Part shown: one piece after another, positions 14,852-21,849 of the stretch | How positions within the stretch are numbered: the first letter of the stretch is position 1 | Layout: every line of letters begins with the position of its first letter | NCBI GenBank assembly: GCA_900550375.1 | Contig: URRP01000042.1 | Location: 1 to 21,849 of the forward strand | DNA length: 21,849 nucleotides | Source: an uncultured Alistipes sp. | GTDB lineage: Bacteria > Bacteroidota > Bacteroidia > Bacteroidales > Rikenellaceae | Direction: 5' to 3' | Made by a program: the position numbers and the translations under genes | Notes under the pieces: model-generated | What the model was told of the DNA's origin: nothing | Seen by the model: the letters and a program-made list of their open reading frames with translations, nothing else | Databases searched by the model: none

Positions 14852-15652
14852 TCAGGAGAAAAAGATCAGGCTGACGGCCATCACGGCCATGCCCGTCACC
14901 ACGCCGTAGATCGAGATATGGTGCTCGCCGTACTCCTCGGCGGCGGGCAGCAGCTCGTCGAGCGAAATGAAGACCATGATGCCCGCGACGAACCCGAACA
15001 GACAGCCCAACAGCGTCGGCGAGAGAAACGGCATCAGCACGGCATAGGCCAGCAGCGCGCCGACCGGCTCGGCAAGCCCCGACGACAAGGAGAGCAGAAA
15101 CGCTTTGCGGCGGCTGCCGGTGGCGTAGTAGATCGGGATCGAAACGGCGATGCCTTCGGGGATGTTGTGGATGGCGATGGCCGCAGCGATGGCGATACCG
15201 AGCGTCGGGTTGTCGAACGCCGACATGAAGGTGGCGATGCCCTCGGGGAAGTTGTGGATGCCGATTACCAAGGCGGTCATCAGCCCCATGCGCATCAGCT
15301 TCCGGTTATGGGGACGCCGATTCATCTCCTCGACCGAGTGCATCTCGTGCGGATTCTCGAACGACGGCACCAGCCGGTCGATGACGCCGATCAACAGAAT
15401 ACCGCCGAAAAAACAGGCCACGGTGGCCGAAACACCGGTCGTAGGGCCCCATTGGGCAGCGAGCAGCGTCTGGGATTCGGCGAAAAGCTCGACGAACGAG
15501 ACATAGATCATCACACCGGCCGAGAGTCCCAGCGAAAACGAGAGGAACCGCACGTTGGTGCGATGTGCGAAAAACGCGATGGCGCTTCCGATACCGGTCG
15601 CAAGACCGGCCAGCAGCGTCAGCAGTAAGGGTAAAGCGATCGACGAATTCAT
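14852..15652 (-). CDS. zupT: ZIP-family metal importer (ZupT-like)
   Basis: A 266-residue inner-membrane protein of the ZIP family; E. coli ZupT, of similar length, takes up zinc and other divalent metals. Eight hydrophobic helices are plausible. The metal-binding motifs are GIHNFPEGIA (131-140) in helix IV and AIHNIPEGIAV (160-170) in helix V, with VSFVELF (51-57) in an earlier helix. A short His/Glu-containing loop (ENPHEMHSVEEMNRRPHNRK, 99-118) may bind metal. The ATG at 15650-15652 starts 18 bases after the stop of the CDF efflux gene, so the two are one operon. The pairing of an importer with an exporter suggests different metals or directions. No terminator with a T-run is seen downstream. 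Confidence 0.93.
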   Translation of the reverse strand: MNSSIALPLLLTLLAGLATGIGSAIAFFAHRTNVRFLSFSLGLSAGVMIYVSFVELFAESQTLLAAQWGPTTGVSATVACFFGGILLIGVIDRLVPSFENPHEMHSVEEMNRRPHNRKLMRMGLMTALVIGIHNFPEGIATFMSAFDNPTLGIAIAAAIAIHNIPEGIAVSIPIYYATGSRRKAFLLSLSSGLAEPVGALLAYAVLMPFLSPTLLGCLFGFVAGIMVFISLDELLPAAEEYGEHHISIYGVVTGMAVMAVSLIFFS

Positions 15653-15670
15653 ACGCTACAAATATCAGAT

Positions 15671-16630
15671 TCAACGGATCGGCTCCGAACCGGCATTCCC
15701 GCCGCCACAGCCGTTTTCCATATCGCAGTCGGCATGTTCGCCGCAGGGTTGTCCGTCGCATTCGAATTCGAGCGTGGCATGATCGATTCCCAACTCGCGC
15801 AAACGCTCGCGGAGCGCCTTCTTCAACTGCGGCATCCGCTGTAAATCTTGCACCGCGATATGCGCCGTGAGTGCATTTTCGGTCGTGCTGAGCGCCCACA
15901 CGTGGAGGTGATGCACCCCGCTGACGCCCGGCTGCGAAGCCACCGTGCGGAAAACCTCGTCATAATCGATACCGGCCGGAACACCGTCCAGCGAGAGCCG
16001 CAGACTGTCGCGCAGCAGCCCCCACGTCGACCAGACGATGACGACCGCGACGAGCAGCCCGACCAGCGGATCGATCAGATACCAGTCCGTCGCCATCATG
16101 ATCGCTCCCGAAATCATTACACCGACCGATACCAGCGCATCGGCGGCCATATGCAGGTAGGCGCCTTTGATATTCAGGTCGCGATCCTTGTCGCGCAGGA
16201 AGAGCAGCGCCGTTGCGAAGTTGATGACGACACCGATTCCCGCCACCCAGAGCACCACCTCGCCTCCGACGGGTTCGGGATGGATCAGCTTTCGGACACT
16301 CTCGACGACGATGGCGCCGACGGCGACCAGCAGGATGACGGCATTGAGCAGCGAAATGAGGATCGTGCTGCGCCGGTAGCCGTAGGTATAGCGGCTCGTG
16401 GGACGCACCTGCGCCAGACGGAACGCCAGCAGCGCGAGCAGCAGGCTCGCAACGTCGCTCAGATTGTGTCCGGCGTCGGAGAGCAGCCCCATCGAGTTGG
16501 AAAGGATACCCGCCGTGAACTCGGCGGCGACGAAGAGCGAATTCAACAGAATGCCCACGATGAAGGCACGGTTGAGCGACGAAAGCCGCTGGGCGTGTTC
16601 GTGGGAGTGATCGTGATGCGAGTGAGCCAT
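15671..16630 (-). CDS. Cation diffusion facilitator (CzcD/ZitB-like zinc exporter)
   Basis: A 319-residue inner-membrane metal/proton antiporter. The N-terminus is His-rich (MAHSHHDHSHEHAQ). Six helices carry the metal site SDAGHNLSD (His55, Asp59) in helix II and HMAADALVS (His160, Asp164) in helix V. This HxxxD/HxxxD arrangement is usual for zinc-selective members. A cytoplasmic CTD (about 215-300, with GVHHLHVWALSTTENALTAHI) follows. The last 25 residues form a Cys/His tail, ECDGQPCGEHADCDMENGC, that may bind metal or act as a sensor. The start has a good AAAGGA site 8 bases upstream, unusual for this window. The predicted promoter (16776-16806) leaves a leader of about 140 bases with GC-rich pairing. 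First gene of an operon with zupT. Confidence 0.95.
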   Translation of the reverse strand: MAHSHHDHSHEHAQRLSSLNRAFIVGILLNSLFVAAEFTAGILSNSMGLLSDAGHNLSDVASLLLALLAFRLAQVRPTSRYTYGYRRSTILISLLNAVILLVAVGAIVVESVRKLIHPEPVGGEVVLWVAGIGVVINFATALLFLRDKDRDLNIKGAYLHMAADALVSVGVMISGAIMMATDWYLIDPLVGLLVAVVIVWSTWGLLRDSLRLSLDGVPAGIDYDEVFRTVASQPGVSGVHHLHVWALSTTENALTAHIAVQDLQRMPQLKKALRERLRELGIDHATLEFECDGQPCGEHADCDMENGCGGGNAGSEPIR

Positions 16631-16775
16631 AATTACAATCCTTTCAACATTCGTTCCGCGATCCGCCGGATGAATCCCGGATCGCCGGCACCGGCCGGAC
16701 AGCAGCCGATCCGATTCGGGGATCGTACAAGCCGAGCGCGGAAAACGGCGGTCGAGAACGGATGTTATCCGACAG

Positions 16776-16806
16776 CAAATATACGTATGCTGCTGCCGAT
16801 CTGCAA
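16776..16806 (-). promoter_or_regulatory. Promoter of the CDF-ZIP operon
   Basis: Reverse-strand TATATTTG at 16776-16783 is a perfect -7 box, and TTG at 16804-16806 lies 20 bp upstream. The start would be near 16769. The leader to 16631 contains CGGATCG and CGATCCG segments that can pair. Confidence 0.7.
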
Positions 16807-16838
16807 TACCTACTTATCATTATCCGTGCAGATTCCAC

Positions 16839-16871
16839 AAAAAAAGAGCCGGGCTTTCGCTTCCGGCTCTT
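16839..16871 (-). terminator. Rho-independent terminator after secG
   Basis: On the reverse strand a perfect 9-bp stem AAGAGCCGG/CCGGCTCTT (16871-16863 with 16852-16844) surrounds a 10-base loop. The T-run overlaps the stem end and reaches 16839. It lies 20 bases after the secG stop codon. Confidence 0.93.
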
Positions 16872-16891
16872 CATTTCCAAGTCGCTTTGCG

Positions 16892-17254
16892 TTACTGCTG
16901 CTCGGGGGCGGGCTGCTCGGAAGCAGGAACCTCCGCCGGCAGAGCCTGCGGCATGACCGGCGCCTCCTGCGTCATCTCCATCAGAGCGTTGGCGTCTTTC
17001 TCCAGATCCTTATTGCTTGCTGCGACCGTACCTTTGTCCATCGACAGCGTAGCCACGAGACTCAGCACGACGATAGCGATGGCCATCGTCCACGTGAATT
17101 TCTCCAGAAAATTAGCCGTTTCGCGCACACCCATCACCTGATTCGACGCGCCGAAATTGGCCGCCATACCGCTTTTGGGATTCTGCACCAATACCGCCAA
17201 AATCAAGCAGACGCTGGCAATTAAAATCGCAATGATACAAATTGTGTATAACAT
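16892..17254 (-). CDS. secG: Preprotein translocase subunit SecG
   Basis: A small inner-membrane partner of SecYE that assists protein export. Of its 120 residues, helix I (about 3-23, YTICIIAILIASVCLILAVL) is followed by the conserved loop VQNPKSGMAANFG, then MGVRETANFLEKFTW and helix II (53-71). The Gln/Glu/Pro-rich tail (about 80-120, ending EVPASEQPAPEQQ) is longer than in E. coli SecG but common in Bacteroidota. It starts 20 bases after the TPR gene and ends the cluster, with a strong terminator at 16839-16871. Confidence 0.96.
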   Translation of the reverse strand: MLYTICIIAILIASVCLILAVLVQNPKSGMAANFGASNQVMGVRETANFLEKFTWTMAIAIVVLSLVATLSMDKGTVAASNKDLEKDANALMEMTQEAPVMPQALPAEVPASEQPAPEQQ

Positions 17255-17274
17255 AACTTATCTAATTTTATTTT

Positions 17275-17778
17275 TTAACGATTCTTTCCGTCGGACGTTA
17301 GTTCGTCAATAAGTTCGGCAAAGTAAACACTTTTTTCTGGATTTCGCAAACTTAATTTGCGATAAATCGCGCGAGCCTCGTCATTTAACCCCTGCTGCCG
17401 GTAGATGTCAGCCAGCTCCTCGGTCACCAGATCGTCCTCCTCGTCGAAATCGGCGACGGTCTTCACTTCGTCGTCGGCTTCACCCGCCTCGGCCACGATC
17501 CGGTAGTCGCCCGCCCGCAGGAAATCCTCGATCAGATCCTCCGCAGAGAGCGCCGTCAGCCGCTCCCTGTCCACCACGGACGTCGCCGTTCCCGCCGCCC
17601 GATCCTGCGCCGCGAAACACAGCCAGCCGTCCGCTGAGGGATCGCCGCCCTGTTGCAGCATCCGTATGCGCCGCGCCACGGTAAACCATTCGTAACGGCT
17701 GAGCAGCTCATCCAATTCCGTATCCGGCACCGCGCCGGCCGCTCCCATCGAAGCGATATACTCCCTGAGTGTCGCCAT
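17275..17778 (-). CDS. TPR-containing protein of the lptE-secG cluster
   Basis: A 167-residue soluble, acidic protein. The C-terminal segment LVTEELADIYRQQGLNDEARAIYRKLSLRNPEKSVYFAELI (about 117-157) fits one tetratricopeptide repeat plus a capping helix. The N-terminal part (MATLREYIASMG, LLSRYEWFTVARRIRMLQ) is helical and not a family I know. There is no signal peptide, so it is probably cytosolic. It lies 5 bases downstream of the LptE-like gene and 20 bases before secG, so these genes are co-transcribed. A role as a scaffold for envelope assembly or export is inferred from position only. Confidence 0.8.
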   Translation of the reverse strand: MATLREYIASMGAAGAVPDTELDELLSRYEWFTVARRIRMLQQGGDPSADGWLCFAAQDRAAGTATSVVDRERLTALSAEDLIEDFLRAGDYRIVAEAGEADDEVKTVADFDEEDDLVTEELADIYRQQGLNDEARAIYRKLSLRNPEKSVYFAELIDELTSDGKNR

Positions 17779-17783
17779 CGCCG

Positions 17784-18302
17784 TTACCAGTTGGAGGCCG
17801 CCGCCTGAAAGATATCGTTCACCAGCTGCTCCACGATCTCGGGCACCAGCTCGCTCGCCACCTCCGTAAGCAGCTTCGTGGAGTCGTAGTCGGAGTAAGC
17901 CGTAAAGGATTTGTTGAAGGACATCGAGTTGTCGAGCACGTTCGTGAAACGCACCTTGACCGTGATCGACAGCCGGTTCAGCAGGGCGAAATCGTCGCTC
18001 GCCACCGACGCCGTGGTCGAGGAGTAGCCCGTGATCTCGCCTTCGAACGCGAAATCGCCGCCCTCGTCGATCTGCGCCAGACGGGTCTGACGCGTAAACT
18101 TGTCAATCAGCGCATCGGTGAGCGTGGTGCTCAGGATCGGCTCCACCATCGGCGCGTTGTTGGGGAAATAGGCCACCGAGAAGGTCTTGGCATCGGGCGG
18201 AATCGACGCGCCCGACAGCGAGTACTTGATCGTCACGCCGCAGCCCGCGGTCACGAGCGCCGCAAAGAGCAGCGCACAACAGATTATCTTGTTTTTCAGC
18301 AT
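17784..18302 (-). CDS. lptE: LptE-family LPS-assembly lipoprotein
   Basis: A 172-residue outer-membrane lipoprotein (MLKNKIICCALLFAALVTAGC, Cys21). The mature start GVTIKYSLSGASIPPDAKTFSVAYFPNNAPMVEP is the layout of the Bacteroidota LptE family. DALIDKFTRQTRLAQIDEGGDFAFEGEITGY and SITVKVRFTNVLDNSMSFNKSFTAYSDYDS follow. LptE plugs the LptD barrel that places lipopolysaccharide in the outer leaflet. lptD is not in the window. It is followed 5 bases later by the TPR gene. A 168-base gap separates it from the sigma-54 activator gene upstream; no promoter I would trust is visible there. Confidence 0.9.
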   Translation of the reverse strand: MLKNKIICCALLFAALVTAGCGVTIKYSLSGASIPPDAKTFSVAYFPNNAPMVEPILSTTLTDALIDKFTRQTRLAQIDEGGDFAFEGEITGYSSTTASVASDDFALLNRLSITVKVRFTNVLDNSMSFNKSFTAYSDYDSTKLLTEVASELVPEIVEQLVNDIFQAAASNW

Positions 18303-18470
18303 AGTCTTATCTCATCATCAGTTCTCCGACACACCGCGACGGCCACCGGACCGCCATTCATGCCGGAACCGAACACCCCGCAGGTATTCGGTCCGTATAT
18401 TTGGCTTTTTCAATCCCATACCCGCCATGCCACCCCTCGGCTTTCCGTGAGACGTCGACAGGACAGATCG

Positions 18471-19664
18471 TCAATCGTCCTCGATCCCCAGCTCCTTGAT
18501 CTTGCGGTAGAGCGTACGCTCCGACATGAACAGCTCGGCGGCCGCTTCGCGACGGCGGCCGTTGTTGCGGCGCAGCGCACGGACGATCTGTTCGCGCTGC
18601 ACGTCGGCTTTGGTCAACGCCTCGTGCGGCTCCTCGACCACCTCGGCATTGACGGCATACTCCACATTGCGGGCGTACGACGAACTTTCGGTCGTCGTAG
18701 GCAGATAGCCGGCCACTTCCTTCTTCACCTCGGGCTGCACACCGCCGCGCATCAGCTCCGAGACCATGCGCTTGAGATCGTTGATATCGGCCCGCATATC
18801 GAACAGAATCTTATAGAGCAGTTCGCGCTCGCTGGTCGAATCGCCGCCTCCCGCCGCCGGCACCACAGGTGCCGAAGCCCCCTGCTGCTGCGGAAGGTAG
18901 CGCGACAGAATCGCAGCCGTCACCACGCGATTCTCCTCGATGGCCGAGATCTGCTCGGCCACGTTCTTCAGCTGGCGGATATTTCCCCGCCAATAGTATC
19001 CCTCCAGCATCCGGCGCGCTTCGTCGTCGAGCGTGATGGGCGGCATACGATACTGCGCGGCTACGTCGGCCGCAAACTTGCGGAACAACAGGAAAATATC
19101 CTCGCGCCGTTCGCGCAGCGCAGGCACCGTAATGGGCACCGTATTGAGCCGGTAGTAGAGGTCTTCGCGGAAACGGCCCTTCTCGATCGCCTCCTGCAAG
19201 TTCATGTTCGTCGCCGCCACGACCCGCACGTCGGTGCGCTGCACTTTGGCCGAACCCACGCGCATGAATTCGCCCGTCTGCAATACGCGCAGCAGCCGCA
19301 CCTGCGTCGAGAGCGGCAGCTCGGCCACCTCGTCCAGAAAAATCGTACCGCCGTCGGCCTCCTCGAAATAGCCCTTACGCGCCTCGACGGCGCCCGTGAA
19401 CGACCCCTTCTCATGACCGAACAGCTCCGAGTCGATGGTTCCTTCGGGGATGGCGCCGCAGTTGACGGCGATATATTTATTGTGTTTGCGCGCCGAATAA
19501 GCGTGGATGATCTGCGGGAAAAACTCCTTGCCCACGCCGCTTTCGCCCGTCACCAGCACCGACAGATCGGTCGGCGCGACACGCACGGCCACCTCGAGCG
19601 CCCGATTCAGAAGCTCCGAGTTACCGATGACGCCGAAGCGTTGTTTCAATGAGACTAAATCCAT
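18471..19664 (-). CDS. Sigma-54-dependent transcription activator without sensor domain
   Basis: A 397-residue AAA+ activator that would use ATP hydrolysis to open RpoN promoters. It begins almost directly with the AAA+ domain. Walker A is GESGVGKE (40-47). The sigma-54 contact loop is GSFTGA (87-92, a variant of GAFTGA), Walker B is GGTIFLDEV (105-113), and RFREDLYYRLN (164-174) and ALRERREDI (182-190) follow. The linker (about 260-345) is low in conservation, and the end is a Fis-type helix-turn-helix (REQIVRALRRNNGRRREAAAELFMSERTLYRKI, about 355-390). There is no receiver, PAS or GAF domain. I chose the ATG at 19662-19664 over an in-frame GTG at 19706, which overlaps the upstream stop. The targets are unknown; no clear -24/-12 site was found in the window. 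Confidence 0.93.
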   Translation of the reverse strand: MDLVSLKQRFGVIGNSELLNRALEVAVRVAPTDLSVLVTGESGVGKEFFPQIIHAYSARKHNKYIAVNCGAIPEGTIDSELFGHEKGSFTGAVEARKGYFEEADGGTIFLDEVAELPLSTQVRLLRVLQTGEFMRVGSAKVQRTDVRVVAATNMNLQEAIEKGRFREDLYYRLNTVPITVPALRERREDIFLLFRKFAADVAAQYRMPPITLDDEARRMLEGYYWRGNIRQLKNVAEQISAIEENRVVTAAILSRYLPQQQGASAPVVPAAGGGDSTSERELLYKILFDMRADINDLKRMVSELMRGGVQPEVKKEVAGYLPTTTESSSYARNVEYAVNAEVVEEPHEALTKADVQREQIVRALRRNNGRRREAAAELFMSERTLYRKIKELGIEDD

Positions 19665-19702
19665 AGGGTTTCTTTCTTCATTTGGTTCGTCGACAGGACC
19701 GT

Positions 19703-20443
19703 TCACTGCGCAGCGGAACCCGCTGCCGCGCCGTCGGCGGAGATGATCAGTGAGACCTCCTCCTGAAATTGTTCCTGCGCCTGCTTTGCGCGGTGGTTGC
19801 TGATGGCACCGAAGACGATCACTCCGACGGCCAGCAGGGCCGCCACGATGGCGACAATAAGGAAGGCATCGATGCGTCGCGCCGGCTTGCTGCCGACGAA
19901 CGTATACGGAGCAGTCGTCTTGACCGGCCGGCCGTAGGTCAATCCTTTCACATAGGGATCGGGTCCGTACTGCTGCTTCCGTTCATGCCCGGAGGCCGCC
20001 GAAGCGGCCGGTCCGTCTTCGTCGGATGTATCGGATACGCCCGCAGCAGACGTATCGGATGCCGCAGCTTCCGCACCGGAACCCGATTGCGGCACCGGCA
20101 CAGGATCCGCCGCGACACCGGCTTGCGGATCGTAGGCGAAAGCCAACGTTCCGTTCGCGCCGGCCGTGAAGATACCCAGCCCCGCGACAAGATAGCCACC
20201 GCCGCCCTGCACGGCATGGCGCAGGTCGAAAATCAACCTGTCGATGGCGCCCGCCGCCTCGATCTCGCTCGCGCCGCTATCGATCAAAAGCCCGCGCAGC
20301 ACCCCGTCGTCGCGCTTGAACAGCTCCGAGAAGAGTACCTCCCCGCCGGGCGTCTTCACGATGAAAGCGCCCAACTGCGGAACAACGAGCCGCTTGTGCG
20401 TGCGAAGAAAGTCTGCAATCAAAACTTTTACGTCCGTTGTCAT
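19703..20443 (-). CDS. CCDC81-type HU-domain protein with one transmembrane helix
   Basis: A 246-residue protein. Residues about 1-105 (VLIADFLRTHKRLVVPQLGAF, RGLLIDSGASEIEAAGAIDRL, YLVAGLGIF) match the two small HU-like domains called CCDC81_bac in Bacteroidota. A disordered Ala/Ser/Asp/Pro-rich linker (106-160) follows, then one transmembrane helix (191-213, IDAFLIVAIVAALLAVGVIVFG) and a short tail (EEVSLIISADG). There is no signal peptide, so the HU part would face the cytoplasm. In other Bacteroidota similar proteins carry a C-terminal SPOR domain; none is seen here. Its stop lies 38 bases before the sigma-54 activator. A -7 box TAATTTTG (20466-20473) and another, TATCTTTG (20508-20515), lie upstream. 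Confidence 0.78.
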   Translation of the reverse strand: MTTDVKVLIADFLRTHKRLVVPQLGAFIVKTPGGEVLFSELFKRDDGVLRGLLIDSGASEIEAAGAIDRLIFDLRHAVQGGGGYLVAGLGIFTAGANGTLAFAYDPQAGVAADPVPVPQSGSGAEAAASDTSAAGVSDTSDEDGPAASAASGHERKQQYGPDPYVKGLTYGRPVKTTAPYTFVGSKPARRIDAFLIVAIVAALLAVGVIVFGAISNHRAKQAQEQFQEEVSLIISADGAAAGSAAQ

Positions 20444-20465
20444 AACATCCCGTCGATTTTACCTC

Positions 20466-20515
20466 CAAAATTACAACTTTTTTCCGTGAAATACAGAAAA
20501 TGCAGGGCAAAGATA
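20466..20515 (-). promoter_or_regulatory. Two candidate promoters for the HU-domain / sigma-54 activator operon
   Basis: Reverse-strand TAATTTTG at 20466-20473, with TCTG 20 bp upstream (20494-20497), and reverse-strand TATCTTTG at 20508-20515. Both -7 boxes match TAnnTTTG exactly. The nearer one gives a leader of about 15 bases. Confidence 0.55.
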
Positions 20516-20534
20516 GAGATATTCCGCCGAATCG

Positions 20535-20565
20535 TTGCGCATATCAAAAATAATTATCTACTTTG
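20535..20565 (+). promoter_or_regulatory. Promoter of the arginine-decarboxylase-like gene
   Basis: TTG at 20535-20537, 21-bp spacer, TACTTTG at 20559-20565 (one base shorter than TAnnTTTG). Transcription would start near 20572, 86 bases before the ATG at 20658. It diverges from the HU-domain gene promoters. Confidence 0.5.
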
Positions 20566-20657
20566 CACCGCGAATTTCGAGAAATGTAATCGAGCTACTT
20601 CGACGAATTTTTACCGATGTAGCTCGGCCGGATTCTCGGAGGCCAACCGAACGGAGC

Positions 20658-21849
20658 ATGAAAAACAAGTACAAAGACCTGATCGAACAGACGTTCGATT
20701 TCCCTCAGGATGAATTTTCGGTAGAGGACAATGAGCTGAATCTGTACGATATTCCGCTCATGGAGATCATCAAACAGTACGGAACGCCGCTGAAAGTCAC
20801 CTACCTGCCGAAGATCTCCTCGCAGATCGCACGCGCCAAGCGCATGTTCAACGTGGCCATGGCGAAGGTCGACTACAAGGGTGCCTACAACTACTGTTAC
20901 TGCACCAAGTCGAGCCACTTCTCCTTCGTGCTCGAAGAGGCGCTCAAGAACGATATCCATCTCGAAACCTCGTCGGCCTACGACATCCACATCATCAATG
21001 CTCTCTACGACGGCGGCATCATCGACAAGGACCGTTACATCATCTGCAACGGCTTCAAGCGGCCTCAGTACGTGGAGAATATCGCACAGCTGGTCAACGA
21101 CGGATTCGAGAATACCATCCCCGTGATCGACAACAAGGAAGAGGCTGAGCTGCTGGACGCCTCGATCGAAAAAAAGTGCAAGGTGGGTATCCGCATCGCC
21201 TGCGAGGAGGAGCCGAAGTTCGACTTCTACACCTCGCGTCTGGGTATCCGCTACAACGACATCGTCGATTTCTACAAACGCAAGATCAAGACCAACAAGA
21301 AGTTCCAGCTGAAGATGCTCCACTTCTTCATCAACACGGGCATCAAGGATACGGCCTACTACTGGAACGAGTTGGGCAAGTGCCTCAACGTCTACTGCGA
21401 GTTGAAGGCCATCTGCCCCGAGCTGGACAGTCTGAACATCGGCGGCGGCTTCCCGATCAAGAACTCGCTCAACTTCGAGTACGACTACGAGTACATGACC
21501 GAAGAGATCGTAGCGCAGATCAAACACATCTGCGAGATGAACGGTATCGAGGAGCCCAACATCTTCACCGAGTTCGGATCGTTCACCGTAGGCGAAAGCG
21601 GCGCGGCGCTCTACTCGATCGTCAACCAGAAGCAGCAGAACGACCGTGAGAACTGGTACATGATCGACTCGTCGTTCATCACCACCCTGCCCGACACGTG
21701 GGGCATCAACCAGCGTTACATCATGCTGGCGATCAACAACTGGGACAAGGAGTACCAGCGCGTCTTCCTCGGCGGTCTGACGTGCGACAGCGAGGATTTC
21801 TACAACGCCGAGTCGCACACCAACGCCATCTTCCTGCCCAAGCTCGAAC
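20658..21849 (+). CDS. Type III PLP-dependent decarboxylase, arginine-decarboxylase-like, truncated by window edge
   Basis: Likely converts arginine to agmatine in polyamine synthesis; 397 residues are present and the C-terminus is missing. The N-terminus MKNKYKDLIEQTFDFP and IPLMEIIKQYGTPLKVTYLPK match a protein I recall from Bacteroides annotated arginine decarboxylase. The PLP lysine is in NYCYCTKSSHFSFVLEEAL (TKSS replacing the usual AxKA/T), and the phosphate-binding loop is LNIGGGFPIKNS. FTEFGSFTVGES corresponds to the conserved E-x-G-R region, with Ser in place of Arg. The catalytic CxxxD near the C-terminus should lie outside the window. GGAG directly before the ATG is too close to be an ideal SD. 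Ornithine, lysine or carboxynorspermidine decarboxylase are alternatives in the same fold. Confidence 0.8.
   Translation, partial: MKNKYKDLIEQTFDFPQDEFSVEDNELNLYDIPLMEIIKQYGTPLKVTYLPKISSQIARAKRMFNVAMAKVDYKGAYNYCYCTKSSHFSFVLEEALKNDIHLETSSAYDIHIINALYDGGIIDKDRYIICNGFKRPQYVENIAQLVNDGFENTIPVIDNKEEAELLDASIEKKCKVGIRIACEEEPKFDFYTSRLGIRYNDIVDFYKRKIKTNKKFQLKMLHFFINTGIKDTAYYWNELGKCLNVYCELKAICPELDSLNIGGGFPIKNSLNFEYDYEYMTEEIVAQIKHICEMNGIEEPNIFTEFGSFTVGESGAALYSIVNQKQQNDRENWYMIDSSFITTLPDTWGINQRYIMLAINNWDKEYQRVFLGGLTCDSEDFYNAESHTNAIFLPKLE

Noticed and set aside
16644..16880. 78-codon reverse frame between secG and the CDF gene
   Set aside because: It starts within the secG terminator and crosses the CDF promoter, with no motif.
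18303..18470. 36-codon reverse frame (starts MAGMGLKK) ending just before lptE
   Set aside because: Short, basic, no SD or promoter, and no family pattern; not enough to call a gene. An imperfect ACCGAAtAC/GTgTTCGGT hairpin there has no T-run.
17769..19652. 627-codon forward frame antisense to lptE and the sigma-54 activator
   Set aside because: The reverse strand carries intact Walker A, GSFTGA and HTH motifs; the forward frame is an Arg/His/Leu-rich shadow.
20595..21818. 407-codon reverse frame antisense to the decarboxylase
   Set aside because: Val/Asp/Leu-rich shadow of a well-supported PLP enzyme gene.

Overview
The window looks like chromosomal DNA of a GC-rich Bacteroidales bacterium, most likely Alistipes or a close Rikenellaceae relative. 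This is inferred from gene families and promoter style, not from a database search. At least five intergenic regions carry the Bacteroidota -7 box TAnnTTTG exactly, several with a TTG or TTTG about 18-21 bp upstream. Ribosome binding sites are mostly weak or absent. Bacteroidota-typical families include CCDC81-type HU proteins, LptE-family lipoproteins, a PiT transporter with a PhoU-like tail, Ser-type sulfatases, and OmpH- and TlpA-type lipoproteins. No rRNA, tRNA, CRISPR array, insertion sequence or prophage gene was seen. The content is a mosaic of core genes with a few accessory lipoproteins.

Layout, left to right. 1-626 (-) is the N-terminal part of dnaK, followed by a 600-bp non-coding stretch. 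1227-1469 (+) encodes a small conserved DNA-binding protein with a clear promoter and terminator. 1720-3378 (-) is a Ser-type sulfatase lipoprotein and 3707-4963 (-) a thioredoxin-like (TlpA) lipoprotein. 5422-7680 (-) is a two-gene lipoprotein operon of FKBP-like proteins, the second carrying a striking Tyr/Asn-rich insertion. 7808-9278 (-) holds cdaA (c-di-AMP synthase) and an OmpH/Skp-like lipoprotein. 9399-10185 (+) is ruvA plus a 49-residue His-tailed membrane protein missed by ordinary length cut-offs. 10625-11374 (+) is a DUF2490-type outer-membrane protein. It converges, with overlapping stop codons, on a methyltransferase (11371-12036, -). 12275-14494 (-) is a phosphate transporter with a C-terminal PhoU-like domain. 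14852-16630 (-) is a metal pair: a CDF efflux protein followed by a ZIP importer. 16892-20443 (-) is an envelope cluster reading CCDC81/HU membrane protein, sigma-54 activator, LptE-like lipoprotein, TPR protein, SecG. 20658-21849 (+) is the start of an arginine-decarboxylase-like PLP enzyme, cut by the window end.

Much of the window serves the cell envelope: export (SecG), lipopolysaccharide assembly (LptE-like), periplasmic or surface folding and redox (two FKBP-like, OmpH-like, TlpA-like), metal and phosphate transport, and osmotic/cell-wall signalling through c-di-AMP. The least explained elements are the FKBP protein with a prion-like loop, the membrane-anchored HU protein beside a sigma-54 activator that lacks a sensor domain, the His-tailed small protein ending in a G9 tract, and several structured intergenic segments.
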